DNA of 64,000 nt, from assembly GCF_031877795.1 (NCBI RefSeq), contig NC_133971.1:90102704-90166703 (forward strand), read 5' to 3'. Positions 49,290 to 59,999 of this stretch are shown one piece after another. Under the pieces are notes generated by a model. It did not search any database and was not told the origin of the DNA. It saw nothing but the letters and a program-made list of their open reading frames with translations. Numbering within the stretch: the first letter of the stretch is position 1; each line of letters begins with the position of its first letter. A program made the position numbers and the translations under genes. The DNA is from Strix aluco. Lineage: Eukaryota; Chordata; Aves; Strigiformes; Strigidae.

Positions 49290-49640
49290 GAAAAAGCTAT
49301 AGTTTTCAGAGTAACAATAGACTTGCCCACATTGCATATCGTGCATAGATTTAAGTATGCATTTAATAGTCTGACTGGTAATAAAAATATTATATAGATA
49401 CAATATGTTTGAATTATTATTGCTACACTGGAAGAACCGCACTGTTTCTGTACCCTGGCTCTTGTGTGCTTAAATTTGTAACTTCACTGTTACACTCTCA
49501 GACTTGTTTGCATTCAATTTCTTTGAGCTTTCTAAATTAGATATGTACGTGATGCTCTGTGTTAAACCTAAATCAATTGATTCTTAATAGTCATGTGGTG
49601 TTAATACTAAGCCAATTAGGCTCAAATTAACACACACATT
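49290..49640. other. Candidate conserved noncoding block
   Basis: Repeat-free and AT-rich with dense homeodomain-, POU- and SOX-like words: AGAGTAACAATAGACTTG, AAGTATGCATTTAATAGTC, GAATTATTATTGCTAC and AAATCAATTGATTC (a 12-bp near-palindrome AATCAATTGATT). No open frame. Immediately downstream, at about 49,645-49,760, comes an eroded amniote repeat beginning GGCCCTGATCTTGTAAAGG. The role is inferred from composition. Confidence 0.3.
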
Positions 49641-49644
49641 TATT

Positions 49645-49760
49645 TAAGCAAGGCCCTGATCTTGTAAAGGACTTAAACATGTATTCTGAACTCTGGCTTA
49701 GCAAAGTTCCAAAGTACATCAGCAATATCAACCCTTAAGACATAGTTCAGGTGCCTGAAT
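49645..49760 (+). repeat. Ancient amniote interspersed repeat fragment
   Basis: GCCCTGATCTTGTAAAGGAC, TTAAACATGTATTCTGAACT, CTGGCTTAGCAAAGTTCC resembles the widespread amniote repeat phrase 'gccctgatcctgcaaacacttaagcatgtgcttaactt...'. The family label is uncertain. Confidence 0.45.
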
Positions 49761-49820
49761 TAATTACTGAAGTAAACTTGAAGTGGCACCACAGAGAAGC
49801 TATATGACTAAATGCCATCT

Positions 49821-49851
49821 GGGGTGGGGGGGGGGGGGTGGGGGGAGGGGG
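49821..49851. repeat. Poly(G)-rich tract
   Basis: A G-run of about 30 bases broken only by T at three positions and A at one. It meets the simple G-quadruplex pattern of four or more runs of at least three G. Confidence 0.9.
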
Positions 49852-49854
49852 AAG

Positions 49855-51580
49855 AATAGGAAAAGGAGAAGACAAAGCCTTCACAAACTCCTTTGGTAGC
49901 TCCAGATTCAGATCACCACATGTACACATCTACGGGAGAGGTGTCTACCTAGTGTTTCTTCCCAGAGCTCTAGTAGATAGAGGCACACCAAGAGTGATTC
50001 AGCTCATCATGAAGTGGACGTTTACCAGCTGATCAGATGAACATCTCTGGTTTTCACTGCTTAAATCTCCACTGACTCCAGTGGGAGCTCAGACACAAAG
50101 CTCACATGCATACTGCTACCTGCAGACACAGATTGTACGTAGACACATTTAGTTATATGAACTGGGAGTTGAGCCATGCCTGTCACTACAGAAAGATTCA
50201 ATCAAAATTCCCTTTGAGGGACCTCAGACACATGCAAATATTAAGTATTCAGATGGAAACAACATAGGTGAAGAGGCTCTGCCTGTTCCTAAAACTACAC
50301 ATGCTTATGTATGCTATTAAATCTGGGCTCAGTGGCATTCATTTTAGTGTGACTAACATTTCTATATGATTAGTATTTATACATCTTTCTCCTATCACTT
50401 TTTCAAAATATTTTCTCCCTCTTTGGATAGATGCTGCCCAAACTTTCAGCATCAAGATATACACTATTTACTTTATTCTTTAAATTTTTGCATCCACAGA
50501 CTTAGACATGCAGTCAAGTTACATTGGCTTAACAAATTGCTACCCATCTGCCAGTGTGGCTATTCACATGCTAACAGCTGCCTATCCACACACATGCTCT
50601 TAGCCTTCTCCAGACATGAGATTATGTGAGATGGCTTAGCACTGCTTAACATTGCCTTAAGAGGGGTTACTGGAGTGCAGTACATCTTTAATGCCCTCAA
50701 ATACAATCATTATTCTAAGCCTAGATGATGTCCGTGAAAGTTTTCTACGGAGTGCCTCTGTTTTGTCAGTGCACAGGCAGCAGTACACAAAGACACAAAC
50801 CTGAGAGATGAAATAAAATGAAGTGGAAGGGCAGATTTGCCCAGGGTCTGCAGAGGCAGAGCTTGTCTCTGCAGTGACTGTTTGCACAGCAGTACCCAGC
50901 TGCAGGTAGGTACAGGCAGGGCAGCAAGATCTCATGCTACCTGTAGTTTTTGTCTTCTCTGGCTGGGGATGTCTTCAGGGAAGTAATAAGGTCATATACT
51001 GGCCCAACTGTTTGTGGTCAAGAATTTGTGCCCTCAAAAAGAAGCAGTGCATAGCCCTGTTTTATGATCAATAGAATGAATGGGGTAATTCATCCAAATT
51101 CATTCTCAAAGTAATTCTGCCGCAGCCTGCGGAGAACTACTATGGATGCATTTAGCCCATAATCTTCCTCCATCAAGATATGACTATAGCCTCCAGTGGG
51201 CAATAAAGTGCTTTGGGGCATCTAATTGAAAGTGTGACATTTTTACACTGTTGGGAAGCAGCAGTTGTGGGTGGCATGTGCTCTGCTGGCATCTGAGGGT
51301 AAATACAGCAGGATATGTGGCAGTCTACAACTGGGAGCTACATTATGCATGTGCTGGGAACAGCAAGCCAGTGCCACAATGCAATTATAGCTTTAAACCG
51401 TGCCCAGTGTGTCTGTTCGGCAGCAGTAGACAGACAGCTCCAAATCATTATTTTTTTTCTGCTTACTTAGCTTCTGGTGATTAGGTTCCTGTTTTGCAAT
51501 TGTGGTGACTAAACCAATTAAGGTGCAATTTAAAGAAGGAACTCATAAATACTGTACAAAGGTAGTATTGACATGTCTAA
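49855..51580. other. Unique noncoding DNA
   Basis: No gene or recognised repeat. Short frames occur on both strands and lack domains. Confidence 0.55.
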
Positions 51581-51587
51581 ACTTTAT

Positions 51588-51624
51588 AAAAAAAAAAAAG
51601 GGGGGGGGGGGGGAAGAGAGGAGG
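51588..51624. repeat. A12-G14 homopurine tract
   Basis: Twelve A residues (51588-51599) pass directly into about fourteen G residues (51600-51613), then AAGAGAGGAGG. The plus strand has no pyrimidine across about 37 bases. Confidence 0.92.
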
Positions 51625-51669
51625 CTAGGTTTCCAAACTGAGCAATCCATCTTAGAAGACTCGGCTACG

Positions 51670-52040
51670 TGCAGTAACTTCTGCAGTGTGAATAAATATG
51701 CATAATCAAAAAGGGAGCACAGCTCGCTTCTCTCTATTGCTCATTTGATATACCTCTTCATGTCATATCCACTTTCACATAAACAACACAATAATAAAAC
51801 ATCTGCATTGCTAAATAACACTACTGTGTTCTAATTCCTCTGGAATGACATGAATAAGAACATCCTACTCCTGTTTATTAGAATTTATTGATGACATGAG
51901 TGTGTAAAGCAGCAGAAGGCATAATTAATCCTGGTACAGCCCCAAGTTACACGTCCAAACTTGACAAGGTTCACTCTTGACTTGCATTACTTTCCCTTGT
52001 TGTGCGATAACATCAGGGGCTTTGACAAGGTACAGATGTC
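51670..52040. other. Candidate conserved noncoding block
   Basis: Repeat-free, with many TF-like words: AATAAATATGCATAATC (octamer-like ATGCATAAT), CATAAACAACACAATAATAA (forkhead/SOX-like), TTTATTAGAATTTATTGATG and AGGCATAATTAATCC. There are several TTGACAAGG words. No open frame. The regulatory interpretation is an inference. Confidence 0.35.
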
Positions 52041-52044
52041 CTGC

Positions 52045-55000
52045 TAAAGGAGTGGCAGGGAGGCAGTTTGCTCCTTGGCTCCAGCTTTTGGAGATGCAAA
52101 GGGTGAGTTATGGCTCAGCAAGGAATGATGGGGGAAATTGGAGCATTTGGTAGAAAAGAAAATAAGCAGCCCCTTGCTCAAAACAGCAAACAGCACGCTA
52201 ATGAAGCTTACAGATGATGTTCAATTGGGAGGAGTAGTGAGCCCTGTCAGAGTAGAGCAATAATATCGGCAGATTTAGAGAAATTAGAAATAAGAGAAGA
52301 AAATAACAAAATTAGATCAATCTTGGGGAAGACAATTTGAAACACAAAGGCAGCTGGAAGGAAAAGCTGAAAGCAAGCCGTAATGTTGAAATAAGTCTAG
52401 AGGGGATAATGGATGAGGAAATAAACATTGTTTGCAATGTGATGTGGCTATGAAAACAGTGGCATATGTAGAAATTTAGCCACCAGTTCAGTTCACCTTA
52501 TCTATCCCTCTCCCAGGCCACAGAATATATGAATCTCTTACAGCTCCAAGCTACACAGTCTGGGTTTTGAGGTGCAAAAGCACTAGTGTACTTACATCTT
52601 TAGGTGCTGAAGCCTGTAACTTTGGATCCTCAGGACTTCTTTCCTGAAATTCAAAGCACTGGCAGGTCACTAGACCTCTAAGAGTACAGCCCTCATGCCC
52701 CCAGTCAAACACGCTCCTCTCCAAGGGCCCACACCTTCTCTAATTTTATACACTGGACTTTCCACCGTGCCCATGGGGACAGAGCTGAGAGGCAGACATC
52801 CGACAAGTGGGAGCATGAACAAGGTACAACTGCATGTGTATCCCCCCAAGTGATGACTGCAATGCTCACTAGGGAAGAGAAGGACAAAATTCAATGATTT
52901 ACTCTTTGTGATGGGTTTGAACCCACAACTCTGAGAAAAGTACATTAACCTTCTAGAGATGAAGCCAAATCATGCAGCTTTCTTTCACATTTCCTCCACC
53001 CTATTCTCCAAAACGTTCCTTCTCCCCTCCTGACTTGGAAAGACCAACACAAGGCTCCTCCTACAGCCCAATAACTAGAACACCTTCCTCCCTGAGGAAC
53101 CTGGAAACTGCTTCCAAGGGGAATGAATACCTTAACTCTAAGCTATTGAGCAGTCAAGGTGCCTCCTTGTTGATGCATTTCACTGGAGATGACTGTCCTG
53201 CATTGGTTGTCTAGACTAATAGGAAAGTCCTTGGCTCAGAAACCCAGGCAGAGTGCTGTTTTCAAGGATGGTATGTGTTTATGTCCCACTTCTCACTTCA
53301 GCACTTCCTTGTCAGTGCTTTTCCCTTTGTTTTCTACATGAAGTTGAGGCACCGGAGCAAGAGTGCTGTGGACTTAGCATCTTTTTCAGATGCTGCAAAG
53401 CTGAATATTGTGGTACTGAACCATTTTATGGTGCAAGTTGTAAAAGCTTATGTTACTAGTTCTGAAAGCTCCTGGCTCAAGCCTTATGACCAACATAGCA
53501 ATTGCTGCACTAAGATAATATATCAGGAAGAAGTATATATCTATATCTTCTGTACGTATATATAAAATTCAGGAGGACAGCCACAACTGAGTCTGTAGGT
53601 TCACTCTTGGGCATGGGCTATCAAAAAGATCTTGGAAAACTAGAGGGAATTCAGAGAAGAGCAGAGAGCTGGAGGAGTTGAATTATGAGTGAAAATAAAG
53701 CAGAGCTTAAAGAATGTATTGTCTCTAAACTGTGTTTTAAGAACAAGGGAAAAAATCCCCTGTGTATAACCCCAGGAGATCTGTCCAAACACCTATTTTT
53801 TTCTTTTCTTCTTTTTTTTTTTTTTTTTTTTAATCTGTATATCATCTTTTCCTCTCCTTCTGCAAAGAAGTGCAGAGAACAACTTTGAGCACCTTCAATC
53901 ATAGGTGCATTCATTTCAAAGGCTTGTGTGCTGATTAATATCTGTCTGCCCACAAGCCACTTTATTCATATGGGATTCATATGGAAGATTTCATAAATTT
54001 ATCAAGGGTGCTTCCCAGATTCTTCCTGTCCTTATGAAACATTATTTTAATTTTTTGTTTCCAGGAAACTCATCTGCTAAAACTGCAGCACATATCTTTG
54101 CTCCCCTTGACAAAATGTTAGCAGGATTTTGAAGCACACAATTAGAACTGTGAGGATATACTCCTTATCAGGTCATTGATACATTCTATGTGTTTGGAAA
54201 CATTGCTTAATGTTTCCTGGTGTCTCTTTACTTCTGAAATGGTGATACTAAGTCTTGCATACTCAGAAATTCAGAATAATAGTTTCTATTTAGCGCATCA
54301 GCAGATACTGAGCAGTGTTGTTATTTGGCAAAGAAACTCACCTGCCAAGTAATATCAAATTCAGAAAAAAGCCAAGATCGCAGTAGGTGTACAAGTTTGC
54401 TTCAGGATAAATACATTATGGTCACAGGAGCATCATGCAGTGGATAGTGCATTTTCTCATTGTGTGCCTTCAAACTAAAGCCAAATTTGCATTTTGTTTC
54501 CCTGTGAGAACTTGCTGTCAGCTTTTCTCATGACCAGTGCACTGATTAAGGATCTGTCTAGAAATAGATTACCAGTTTATAAATAAATATGTACAAACAT
54601 ACTTATATTTTCATGTGACACAAAATGCCAAAAACACCTTGTTCCTTGATTAGTGCTTGCTTCAATTGGTCCATTTTTAGGCTAGAAAAGCCTAGAGAAG
54701 AGAAAACTGGTCAGAAATACAGTAGTTTGTGTCTTTGCTTGGAAAGTCTCACACAGTAGCACAACAGGATGGAGTTGGAGCATTTAGACCTTTAGACCCA
54801 AAGTTTCAGTGCAGCCCCTAGTATTGCCATCAGCAAACTCACTTCCTGGGAACTTCACTGGTGAAACTTAATTTGCCTAAATTCTGTAATGCCCATTGTT
54901 GCAGCAAAAACTCTTGTGTGCTTTACCATTGCAATATCTGTCAGAGAGTCTGTAAAGTCTTTGCAGATTCTCCCAGTTAATTGGAAACATAGATGTAAGA

Positions 55001-56340
55001 TGCCTTCACATATGCTGGAGCATCTAGAATCTAACACAAAGTGTTCTAGAGTCCACTCTGCCTGGGTTGTCCTTAAAGTTCATGTGGATTTTGGTATTTT
55101 GTGGGTTGGAAAATACATTTAGTTTTTTAACCTTTCCTAAGTGCAGACACTTTCTTAAAGTGAGGAGGAAGCAGTGGACTTACATAATTTTTACAATTGT
55201 CACTCCTTCATTCTTCTGTATGTTTTATTTTCAACTCTAATTTATAAATGTGCATTAGTCTCAGCATAAGACCTTCGTATTCCTGTTCAGGATCTAGAAT
55301 GTTCCACATTTGATCTTTCTTGTCTTTTTGCAGGAAGGGGATATCATGTTGCAGAAAAGCAAGTAACCAAACAACTGTAGTATATACCAACAACAGGTAA
55401 ACATCCAGTGGCACAGGCAGTAACCTACTCATTCTTGAATAGTACTTGTGGACATATGTAACATTAGGTCCAGTTTTTCAACATAAACTTTTAATGGCTT
55501 ATGTTTGAGCATGAAAGTCAGTCACATAGCCCCATTGCTAGTCTCTGGCAAAAAACTCCACAGGTGGAATCGGTCTCCTGTTCTTGTTGCCATGCTGTAT
55601 TGCTAACTAGCAAGGGGAAATAATCTCTCCTACCTATACCCAGAGTTCCTTCTGTTTCTACTTTTTGGGTTTTTGGCATGTTGTACAAAGAGCTGTTGGA
55701 AGGTGTGAGATCAGTTCCTAGTCCTTGTATAGACTTCCACAAGCAAAGTGAGGCCTGATCCAGGGAAAAGATGAACAAATTACCAGGCAGCTTCTGCAAA
55801 ATTTAGGTTCCTGTCTATGACACTGAGGCAAAAGCATCTTTCTAACAGCTCAGTTATCTGAGAATATGCAAGTGCCTCTGCTTTCCCCAGTGAAGTACCA
55901 AGCAACCTTGGAAGAAGACACTTGGGAGTCACCATCCAAGAGCCACAACTGCTAAGCAACAGCCTTAGGCTTTTGCTCTCTCTAAGAGGCAATCTTTGCA
56001 TTGTACCTATGCAGGAGTTCAGCCTCAACATCAAAGCTCAGCTCTGAATGCAAAAGAGATGGACATAGATGATGGGAACCATGGGGGTTATGTTGGTGTG
56101 GTGACTGGCCTTTCAAAAATGTTTTGCTTAAGTCGCAGAAGACACAAAATTTCAGTTTCCCTCATGACTCCATGGTTGTCTAATAGATTCTTTAGATTTT
56201 TCTCTGCTTATCAAGTCATTTGTTGTAAAATCACTTCATTGTAAGTAGAGCTGAGATTTGCCCAGTTAAGATCCTTAATTCCTTTTCTGGATTTGACCAG
56301 ATGAAGATCTCTTGTCAACTGTCACCACAACAAGAATTTT
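52045..56340. other. Unique noncoding DNA
   Basis: About 4.3 kb with no gene recognised. A T-run lies at about 53,812-53,831. Short TA-rich runs lie near 53,535-53,565. Confidence 0.55.
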
Positions 56341-56344
56341 ATCA

Positions 56345-56500
56345 CTTTCTTGGTCCCATTCTTTGTCTGACTCATTTAAAATATGAGCTTTCATGGGAAG
56401 GGACTGGGTTCTATTTTGTGTGTGATATAGTGCCTATGAAACCTCATCTTTCCTTGAGTCTTTGGCTCTGGTCTTTGGTGATACTAAAGAATGATGAGAA
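56345..56500 (-). repeat. Amniote MIR-type element, distal part, antisense
   Basis: The plus strand reads TTTGTCTGACTCATTTAAAA, TATGAGCTTTCATGGGAAGG, GACTGGGTTCTATTTTGTGT, GATATAGTGCCTATGAAACC and TTTGGCTCTGGTCTTTGGTG, ending CTAAAGAATGATGAG. This follows the antisense distal segment 'ttgtctatttagattgtaagctctttggggcagggactg...gcctagcacaatgg...gtgctactgtaatacaaataat' in order. Confidence 0.7.
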
Positions 56501-56504
56501 ATAG

Positions 56505-59500
56505 AAAAGCAAATGTCTTTTTAAGACAAAATTTCCTGCTCCTCCCTATTCTGAAATCCATAGATCTCACTTTGCATAGCATTTTCATAAACAGAGAAAA
56601 CTCTCTATAGCAATGAAATAAAATTAAGATACAGTAGTGCCCTGCAGAACACCCATCATACTTTCAAAATAGACCCTTCACTTACTGTAAAGGTTATTTC
56701 AAGCCAAGAATCCATTTATTTGAATGTATTTCCATTTTAATCAATATCCTTTAGAAATGGCCTCTTTCTTAGTCATGTAAGGTGAATTGATATAATTTTA
56801 AGGACATGTATTTCTTTTCTGAATGTTCTTATATGGCAAGGACATATGTGAGATTGGATTTTCACTTCTGGTAGATATGAGTCAACAGCACTTTCTTTAT
56901 GTTAGGTGCAACAAGAAGATGAGTGCCAGAGGCAAGACTTTCAGAAGAGGAGATGTTTCTACAGCACCTGAACACGGTGGTGACAATGTCTCATTTGTAA
57001 CCCCAAGACATCTCTTAGCAGCTCCACGAAACCTTTCTTTTTTCCTGAAAGCTTGAGCCACATTCCACCAAAACCAAGTGAAATGCTTCCATTAACTTCA
57101 ACAGATTTTCAATCATGGTCTTATCCAAGATGAGTGCTTTCTTTTAATGTGTGAATAGGATGTAATTACCTTTCATTACATCAAATGTAGCAGAAGATGG
57201 GCAAGTAGTTTTTTCTGCTTGGGCTTGTACATTTTTGTAACATTTGAAAAATGCTGACTTATGCACACAGTTACTCTTGAAACACAATTACTCATATATA
57301 AATCTGCATTTGTGTTTAAATGTCACTGGTAACAAGAACGCTTCTGGTAACAAATTTGTTTATCAAATATACATCAGAAAATGGCACATTAAATAACAAA
57401 ATGTTTAATAAAAGATATGCTCAGCACTTTTACAGACAGCCTGGGCCTCGTCCAACAAACCCTGATGTAAAAAGAAACACTATCATTAATGTCTAAGGAT
57501 TCGAATTAAACCCATAATGGGAAATTCTCAGATTTTTGCTTTCTTTACACTTTTGAAGTGCAGTTTTTCACTCTGGGACCAGACTGTATGGCTCTATGTA
57601 CTGAGCTCATAGACTGAAGTCAAGGCAAGGACTCCTGTGAGTTTCAGGGGAGTCTGAAGTGATAGTACTACTGATTTTTCCCTTCAAAAAGTGATAGTAC
57701 TATTGATTTTTTTTTTTTTTTTTTTAATCTGAGAGACATCTGAAATTCATTATCACATTTAGATTTCGGAGGGGCTATTAGTTTGATGACAAGGAATGCT
57801 CAAGGATGACAAGGATGATCAAAGTTATGAAACAACTCTTATGTAAGGAACAGCAAAGAAGATTGTGACTCAGAGGGAAAAAAGTGTGGGAAGATATGCT
57901 ACTGGTCTTAAAATCAGGGATGATGACATGGCAAAGGTAAGCAAAGACTTCATTTTTCTTTCTAACGCTAGTATTGAGAAGTAGCAAATGAGGCTAACAG
58001 ATGGCAGGTGCGAAGTAAATAATAGCAGGGGAGGCTAAACCAGCCTTGGAGTTGCTTATGTTTCTTCTCTGACTGCAAAGGAAACCAAAGGTCTGAGTGT
58101 GGTTACTGAAATAAAGGAGGCTAATGACATTTGAGACGTACTAAGGTATCTGAGACATTCATATGGAACCATCCACACAAGACCTAGAGAAGAGCAGTAG
58201 CTCTCTTGAGTGGCACTGGGAGGTGGAGGAAGATCCTGGAGCATTTGCAATGATGCTGGAGTTGGCTCAATGCACTATACTTTGAAATTAGTCACCTTGT
58301 GTTATAGTTTCTCTGGCTCTGGTGGAAAAATCTGCGTGTGAATTCCTGCCTTGCACTCTTTCTCATTTCCCTGTGGCAAATCATAGCCCATCAGGTGTAT
58401 TGGGGTATTCATGAAGCCACTCTCTAGTACAGGTAACAAAAATAGGAAACAACAGGTGTATGCAGAGAATTCGTCAGCATGCAAAATCAGCATGACAGAG
58501 AGGTGATTTTTACCTCTGTTTACAGCATTTGTGAGATTGATATCAGAACACATTTGAAAAGATACTGAAAAATTGTCAAGGATGCACTGAAGAGCCAGAA
58601 AAAATTATTAGAGAGTTTAGAGAAATGACTTGCAGTGAGAGATTTAAGCAGCTCATTCTGTCTAGCATATCAAAGATGTATTTTAGTATAACATGAAAGT
58701 CAAAACTGAATGACTCAAAACGGTAAAGTCAAAAAGCAACGGCTTTGTTAGGAGGCCTAACCCTCCGTCTTGATGTGACAATGCATCTTAACACAATTAT
58801 AATGATTTATTTGTAGGCTGGGACAAAGTTATGTGGCCATTTCTTAAATTTGAAGAAATGTTTATAAATATGTTTATATATGTGATGCTTAAGGAATAAT
58901 AAATATGTAATTCTAGGTTTAGAAGAATTGTTATTATTTTATTAAATGTTCCATTGAATGAGAGTTTGGGGTAATTACAGAAATTCACAGGTAATTTCTG
59001 TTTCCTCCCAGAGACATGAAAAGAAGAAATCTCATTTTTGTTAAGGAAAGTTATTAAATTAATTTTGCTAGGATCTCATAGACAGAAAATGTATAGAATA
59101 TGGTTTCCAAGGCCACAGGAACTGACTGAGCTTTCTTTTCTGCCTGGTACCTCTCCTCATGAAATTCACAAAGAAAACAGTTGTAAAATTTCTTGAAAAT
59201 CTCTATCGATGTTATTAAAAGTGATTCAAAGCATTCAAATGCTTTCCTACAACAGTAAGGAAAACACGGATAATTGCTCCTCTCCATTACCCTCTGAGCC
59301 TTGTTTATCCACAGCATCCCTGCAGTAGTATGGTGTCTCTCTGGCTCCTCATCATCATATGCTCATTAGTCATTAACCAACTGCATCTCCACAGGCGGGG
59401 ACCAGCAGCAAAAGCGATGCCCTGGTATGAATGGCTCCCACACAATGTGACTCCAGCTCTCCTCGCTGTAAGACAACTCTGATGGCAGAGGGAGCATCTA

Positions 59501-59585
59501 GTCACTCCACCGCCACATCATTCACATCGTAGCTTTTTTCTTTCTTGTAGACAGACAGAAATGAAAAGTAAGTCCACTGGCACTC
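56505..59585. other. AT-rich unique DNA, no gene
   Basis: No gene seen. A local duplication with a T-run occurs at 57,658-57,725. A word matching 12 of 14 CTCF core positions (CTAACAGATGGCAG) lies at 57,994-58,007. Strongly AT-rich sequence lies at 58,795-58,960. Confidence 0.5.
57658..57711 (+). repeat. Short direct duplication
   Basis: The 22-base unit at 57658-57679 recurs at 57690-57711 with one C/T difference. Its key word is AGTGATAGTACTA, and the copies are separated by ten bases. The second copy runs into a T-run ending near 57,725. Confidence 0.9.
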
Positions 59586-59586
59586 T

Positions 59587-59757
59587 TCAAGTGGCCAGAG
59601 CAAGCCAGGTCAGATATACAAGCTGTATAGCCATACTAGCATACAGTCTGTCCCAGGCCATGAGCTCGTACCAGACGATAGAGCCCAGTGCCACGTGAAC
59701 CACCATCTGCCCAGCTTGGCGGATGCGTGAAATGGGCTTGTGTCTGCTTGCAGCTGG
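59587..59757 (-). other. Short open frame of protein-like composition, unassigned
   Basis: A 56-codon minus-strand frame, closed upstream by TAG and downstream by TGA, has a protein-like composition in its centre (VHVALGSIVWYELMAWDRLY, written as the 20-residue core). Two other frames of the same DNA are also open over most of its length, which weakens the case. It contains internal ATG codons but no good start context was identified. It matches no protein I know. It may be a chance frame within a conserved noncoding block, or part of an exon. Confidence 0.15.
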
Positions 59758-59990
59758 CTACATAAATACATTTGCTTATTTGGAAATGTGTTGTATTTAG
59801 ATGCAGGTTTCAAATAACAGACACATGATGTAATTGCTATATAAATAGGAAGGTGGTTTACACACAAATATAGCAGTGCTATTAGAGGTGATCATTAGTT
59901 ACTAATATAAGAAGTTATTTGAACATTAGCATATTGTTATTCATAGCAGAATTCATTATGCATTTGGTATGTAAGTAATAGCTTCCTTAA
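59600..59990. other. Candidate conserved noncoding block
   Basis: Repeat-free, with a GC-richer half (59,600-59,760) followed by an AT-rich half dense in words such as TGATGTAATTGC, CATTAGTTACTAATATAAG, TTAGCATATTGTTATTCAT and GAATTCATTATGCATTTGG. No transposon is recognised. The regulatory role is inferred. Confidence 0.3.
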
Positions 59991-59999
59991 ACTTAGGAG

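Noticed and set aside
57994..58007. Second CTCF-like word
   Set aside because: Matches only 12 of 14 core positions, with both mismatches in the 5' half. Not strong enough without binding data.
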